The translations under genes were made by a program, and so were the position numbers. This document shows positions 60,660-64,000 of a stretch of 64,000 nt of DNA, piece by piece; the first letter of the stretch is position 1; the number at the start of each line of letters is the position of its first letter. Where the stretch lies: NCBI GenBank assembly GCA_017460915.1, contig JAFUAA010000027.1, positions 1 to 64,000 of the forward strand, given 5' to 3'. This stretch comes from Bacteroidales bacterium. GTDB lineage: Bacteria > Bacteroidota > Bacteroidia > Bacteroidales > F082. The notes below the pieces were generated by a model. It did no database searches. It saw only the letters and a program-made list of their open reading frames with translations, and was not told the origin of the DNA.

Positions 60660-62150
60660 TTATTTTGCGAATGAGCTGCCCACCTTGTTCATCGCGCAGC
60701 GGAAGCCGATGGTTGAGGCGGATTGGTTCTGGTTGAGGTAGCGGCGCGTGCCGGGACTCAAGTAGTAGGGGCCGTCGGCCCATGAGCCGCCTTTATACAC
60801 TCTTGATTCGTCGCTGATGAGTGTAGTGCCAGGGGTGTCGTTGGTAGCCGTTTCGTACATCTCTTTGGTGAAGATGCTTTGGTCGTCTTGTGGGTCGCTC
60901 CAGCGGTTGCGGATGGCCGACATGTAGTCACCGTCGTCGTAGTTGGAGTTGAAGCTGGTGCGGTAGTTTTGACGTTGAGCGGCTTCTTCTTGAGGGATGG
61001 GTTCTCTACGGATGCGACCGAGGGAGTCTTTCTGGAGCAGGAAGCCTTCATCGTCGACGGCCTTACGGGTGAACACGTTACCACGGAAGGGGCTGTAGTC
61101 GGCCACGTCTTCGAAGGTCAAGGGACGATAGACATCTTGGCACCATTCGGCCACGTTGCCAGCCATATTATACAGGCCGTAGTCGTTGGGCCAGTAGGAA
61201 CCGACGGGGGCGGGCAGGGCGGCACCATCGTTCAAGTGGCCGGCAACACCCATATAGTCACCAGGGCCTCTCTTGAAGTTGGCCATGAAGCTGCCGTAGT
61301 ATCTTTTGTTGTCGGTGCGCAGTCCGTCGCCGTTCCAAGGATACACTTTGCGTTCGCTGACGATTTCGTTGTTGGTGTTACCCACCAAACCGACTGCTGC
61401 ATATTCCCATTCGGCTTCTGTAGGCAGACGATAGGAGGGCAGCAGGATACCGTCGTCCATGCGGACGTTGCGCATGCCGTCGCCGCCTTTCGAGAGGTCT
61501 TTCTTGCCGTTCTTCACCTTACCCGTGTATTGGCCAGCGAGGTAAGCGTCGGTGTTGAAGTTCTCTTCGTCTTGTTGGGTCGGGTCCCAATCGAGGACGC
61601 CGGCTTCGACGAGCATCAACTCATTGACGCGGTCGGTACGCCAGGCGCAATAGTCGTTGGCTTGCACCCAAGTCACACCCACCACGGGATAGTCGTTGTA
61701 AGACGGATGGCGGAAGTAAATCTCAACCATGGGCTCGTTGTACGACAAACGGTCGCGCCAAACCAAGGTGTCGGGGGCGGCGTTGCGTACCACTTGAGGA
61801 TAGTTTTGGCCATACACGCGGTTGAGCCAGTAGACATATTCGCGATAGTCCACGTTGCTGACTTCGGTGCGGTCCATCAAGAAAGAAGGAACCGTCACCT
61901 TGCGTGGTGAGTTGTCCCACGAATAAGTCAAATTGTCGGTGGTGGCACCCATTACGAAAGTGCCCCCTTCGATGGCAATCAAGCCAGGACCAACCTCTTG
62001 GTCGTTGACCTCGGTGACTTCAAAGCCTCCGTTGTTGGCGTCATTGTAAGCCCAACCCGTGGTGCGCGAAGATTTCTTGGAGCAGGAAACGGTGAGCATT
62101 CCTGCCAAAACGATGATGGCTAATGTTTTGAATCCTTGTTTTCTATACAT
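60660..62150 (-). CDS. gldJ: Lipoprotein GldJ (SUMF1-fold), T9SS/gliding component
   Basis: 496 residues with a lipobox ending LTVSC (Cys at about residue 23). The SUMF1-like domain follows: GLIAIEGGTFVMG, MDRTEVSNVDYREYVYWLNR, DYPVVGVTWVQANDYCAWR, YRLPTEAEWEYAA, and the end GFRCAMNK. The GWxxNDxNGGF-like start and the SPDTLVWR-like segment (APDTLVWRDRLSYNE) fit GldJ better than its paralogue GldK/PorK. So does the context: in flavobacteria gldJ neighbours porU, and here porU is divergent. GldJ stabilises GldK and the export ring in gliding species. Without visible gliding genes its job is presumably T9SS support. Confidence 0.82.
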   Translation of the reverse strand: MYRKQGFKTLAIIVLAGMLTVSCSKKSSRTTGWAYNDANNGGFEVTEVNDQEVGPGLIAIEGGTFVMGATTDNLTYSWDNSPRKVTVPSFLMDRTEVSNVDYREYVYWLNRVYGQNYPQVVRNAAPDTLVWRDRLSYNEPMVEIYFRHPSYNDYPVVGVTWVQANDYCAWRTDRVNELMLVEAGVLDWDPTQQDEENFNTDAYLAGQYTGKVKNGKKDLSKGGDGMRNVRMDDGILLPSYRLPTEAEWEYAAVGLVGNTNNEIVSERKVYPWNGDGLRTDNKRYYGSFMANFKRGPGDYMGVAGHLNDGAALPAPVGSYWPNDYGLYNMAGNVAEWCQDVYRPLTFEDVADYSPFRGNVFTRKAVDDEGFLLQKDSLGRIRREPIPQEEAAQRQNYRTSFNSNYDDGDYMSAIRNRWSDPQDDQSIFTKEMYETATNDTPGTTLISDESRVYKGGSWADGPYYLSPGTRRYLNQNQSASTIGFRCAMNKVGSSFAK

Positions 62151-62231
62151 TGTCGTTCAAATTTGTTATCTAATAACTCGCACAAAATGCATTTATTGTG
62201 TGCCTCTCGTACTTTTTTCAAAAAAATCAGG

Positions 62232-62239
62232 CAAATGTA
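62232..62239 (-). promoter_or_regulatory. -7 element of gldJ promoter
   Basis: Minus-strand TACATTTG, about 80 bases before the gldJ ATG. The 254-base gldJ-porU gap is otherwise AT-rich without a reading frame. Confidence 0.5.
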
Positions 62240-62352
62240 CGGTCTTTTTTTCAATTATTCGACAGTTTTGGAAAAAAAACTTTTTTTGAGCAAAAAAATC
62301 CATTTTGCAATAAAAAAGTCGTATTTTCGTTTCCTTTATGGTAGACCATTAA

Positions 62353-62360
62353 TAGGTTTG
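62353..62360 (+). promoter_or_regulatory. -7 element of porU promoter
   Basis: TAGGTTTG, 44 bases before the porU ATG. The -33 match is poor. Confidence 0.4.
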
Positions 62361-62404
62361 TCGTGATTTTATAATAAACTGATTATCAATAAATAAGATT
62401 TACA

Positions 62405-64000
62405 ATGCGCAATAGGATATTCTCAATTATGGCTCTGCCGATGCTGGTTTTGGCGCTTTTTGACCCGTTTTCCACTTCCGGACAAACGACGCAAAGTTAC
62501 CCTCTCCAGTTGCAATGGAACGGTGTAGGGAGCTATAGGCTTGATGGCGACACCTTATATCATATACATTTGGAATCCGCTGATTACGAAGGTCCGATGC
62601 CTGTGTTGTGGCAGTCGTTCCCAATCTATGACGATGCGGTGAAGGCTAAGGCGGAGTTGCACAACGTGAAAACGGCTTTGCTCAGCAATGAGGAACTGAA
62701 ACTGGCTCGGAATTATCAATATGTTGCTGATTTTGAGGTTGATGCAAGGCCGCTTCGCTCGCGCGACGAAGCCTTGCTTTCGGTCAAAATCGTGCCTTTC
62801 CGCCAAAATGGAGGACAGTATGAGAAGCTGCTTTCCGCCACGCTTTCGGTGACTTTGACTCCTGATTTGTCGGGCCAAAAAGCCAAAACGACCTATGCGC
62901 ACGAGTCGGCGATGAACAATGGCAATTGGTATAAGATAGGTTTGTCCGAAACGGGAGTCTACAAGCTGACGGCTTCCGATTTGGCCAACTTGGGCATCGA
63001 CCTCGCGGGGCTAGATCCGCGTCAGATTCGCATTTATCACAATGGCGGTGGCGTGTTGCCCGAGTTGAATGCCGAGGAACGCTACGACGACTTGGTTGAA
63101 ATCCCAATCTACGTCAGCGGCGAAGCCGATGGCAAATTCGACAATAGCGACTACATTTTGTTTTACGGACGAGGCCCGGTGACATGGAAACTGGAGCCGA
63201 ACAGAGTGGCTTACAGGCACAACCAGAACCCTTATGACGATTATGCTTATGCTTTTGTGGTGACAGGCAAAGGCACAGGCAAACGCATCAGCGAGATGAC
63301 TGGACCTTCATCGGGAGCAGAAGTCGTTGTGACGGAGTTCCTTGACTATCAGGTCCATGAGCTGGATGAGTATAACCTGTTCCATGTTGGCCGCACTTAT
63401 TATGGCGACAAGATGAGCTTCAATGCCTCGGCAAATTTCGATTTCGACTTCCCGAACGTGGTGAAAACCAAGCCTTGTTGGGTGAAAACGGAGTTGGTAG
63501 GCCGCAATTTCTCCCCTGCTTCTTTCGATGTGTTGGTCGACAACGTTCAAAAAGCCAATTATAGCATCCATATGACGACCTCGGCTTCGGATATGCCGTA
63601 TGGATATGTTGTGGGTGATTGGGTGAGCGCCAATCCGACCAACGATATGATTCGCGTCACGCTGAAGCATAATGCCTCGGGAAACGGCTCCACTTCAGAC
63701 GGTTATGTGGATTACATCCTTGTCAATGCCTGGCGCCAGCTGAAATTCACTGGAGACCAGATGATTTTCCGTAATCCGGATGTTTCCATTAATAATAAGG
63801 TGTGCGAATATCGTCTTTCGAATGCCTCGCAGCAGGTTCAGGTGTGGAACGTCAGCGACCCGGTGGCGCCTTCCATCGTAAAGGGGCAGTTGAGTGGCAC
63901 TACCTTGAGTTTCAAGGTCAATGGCGACCGAGAGAATGAGTTCGTGGCTTTCAACGGCAACACGTATTGCACGGCAAAGGCTTTTGGGCAGATCGACAAC
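62405..64000 (+). CDS. porU: T9SS C-terminal signal peptidase PorU, N-terminal part
   Basis: The first 532 codons are in the window, with no stop. Residues 1-26 are a signal peptide. The frame then gives a beta-rich N-terminal region with the family segment GNWYKIGLSETGVYKLTASD, followed by DPRQIRIYHNGGG and DYILFYGRGP, all typical of PorU. PorU is the gingipain-like cysteine protease on the cell surface that removes the T9SS C-terminal signal and attaches cargo to A-LPS. The catalytic Cys/His lie beyond the edge. It would process the esterase, the C10 protease and the repeat protein found here. Confidence 0.9.
   Translation, partial: MRNRIFSIMALPMLVLALFDPFSTSGQTTQSYPLQLQWNGVGSYRLDGDTLYHIHLESADYEGPMPVLWQSFPIYDDAVKAKAELHNVKTALLSNEELKLARNYQYVADFEVDARPLRSRDEALLSVKIVPFRQNGGQYEKLLSATLSVTLTPDLSGQKAKTTYAHESAMNNGNWYKIGLSETGVYKLTASDLANLGIDLAGLDPRQIRIYHNGGGVLPELNAEERYDDLVEIPIYVSGEADGKFDNSDYILFYGRGPVTWKLEPNRVAYRHNQNPYDDYAYAFVVTGKGTGKRISEMTGPSSGAEVVVTEFLDYQVHELDEYNLFHVGRTYYGDKMSFNASANFDFDFPNVVKTKPCWVKTELVGRNFSPASFDVLVDNVQKANYSIHMTTSASDMPYGYVVGDWVSANPTNDMIRVTLKHNASGNGSTSDGYVDYILVNAWRQLKFTGDQMIFRNPDVSINNKVCEYRLSNASQQVQVWNVSDPVAPSIVKGQLSGTTLSFKVNGDRENEFVAFNGNTYCTAKAFGQIDN

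Noticed and set aside
60660-62150. Call as GldK/PorK
   Set aside because: GldK is normally followed by gldL, gldM and gldN, which are absent. The N-terminal sequence pattern and the neighbours porU and murF fit GldJ.

Overview
The window is one contiguous piece of a Bacteroidota chromosome, most likely an uncultured gut or rumen Bacteroidales. The evidence is the promoter style (TTG, about 19 bases, TAnnTTTG), near absence of strong Shine-Dalgarno sites, type IX secretion (T9SS) sorting domains on several secreted proteins, the T9SS genes porU and gldJ, and DUF3467 directly after rpoC. Having a T9SS argues against the genus Bacteroides proper. No species name can be given from sequence alone.

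Layout. 1-8252: right end of a prophage (tape-measure C-terminus, tail and structural proteins, a two-helix membrane protein, a convergent integrase), abutting two tRNA-Val genes. 8378-13014: tRNA-Val(CAC), tRNA-Val(GAC), dipeptidyl peptidase IV and a His-rich zinc/cadmium-type P-ATPase. 13068-15928: acyl ligase, acyl carrier protein and acetyltransferase-like protein. 16010-21173: TatA, TatC, a membrane ferredoxin with an internal twin-arginine signal, a twin-arginine lipoprotein aldo/keto reductase and a T9SS-exported esterase. 21327-22799: S21, a Xer recombinase and a hibernation factor. 23030-36516: four tRNAs, tuf, tRNA-Trp, secE, nusG, L11, L1, L10, L7/L12, rpoB, rpoC and a DUF3467 gene. 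36600-38881: decayed accessory DNA (deleted insertion sequence, broken ATPase gene). 38938-43933: LemA, pyrI, pyrB with a candidate attenuator leader, an AraC-family relic, argS and rsmE. 43930-50771: DUF4159 protein, zinc-ribbon protein, secreted C10 protease, then a surface-polysaccharide group (glycosyltransferase, methyltransferase, flippase). 50737-57100: an AlbA_2/HTH protein, a large T9SS-exported repeat protein and an acidic lipoprotein, the last two behind a long structured leader. 57562-62150: YoeB-type toxin-antitoxin pair, anmK, murF and gldJ. 62405-end: porU, cut by the window edge.

How the parts connect. The translation/transcription block behaves as one conserved growth-linked unit driven from a good promoter ahead of the tRNA cluster. 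Two export themes recur. The Tat genes sit with their probable cargo. The T9SS genes at the right end (gldJ, porU) would serve the esterase, the C10 protease and the repeat protein. Intergenic space carries several families of short palindromic or tandem repeats, and one has entered coding sequence (end of tatC, middle of anmK). The strongest candidates for new biology are the pyrBI leader and the structured RNA ahead of the lipoprotein operon. No CRISPR array and no rRNA gene were seen.
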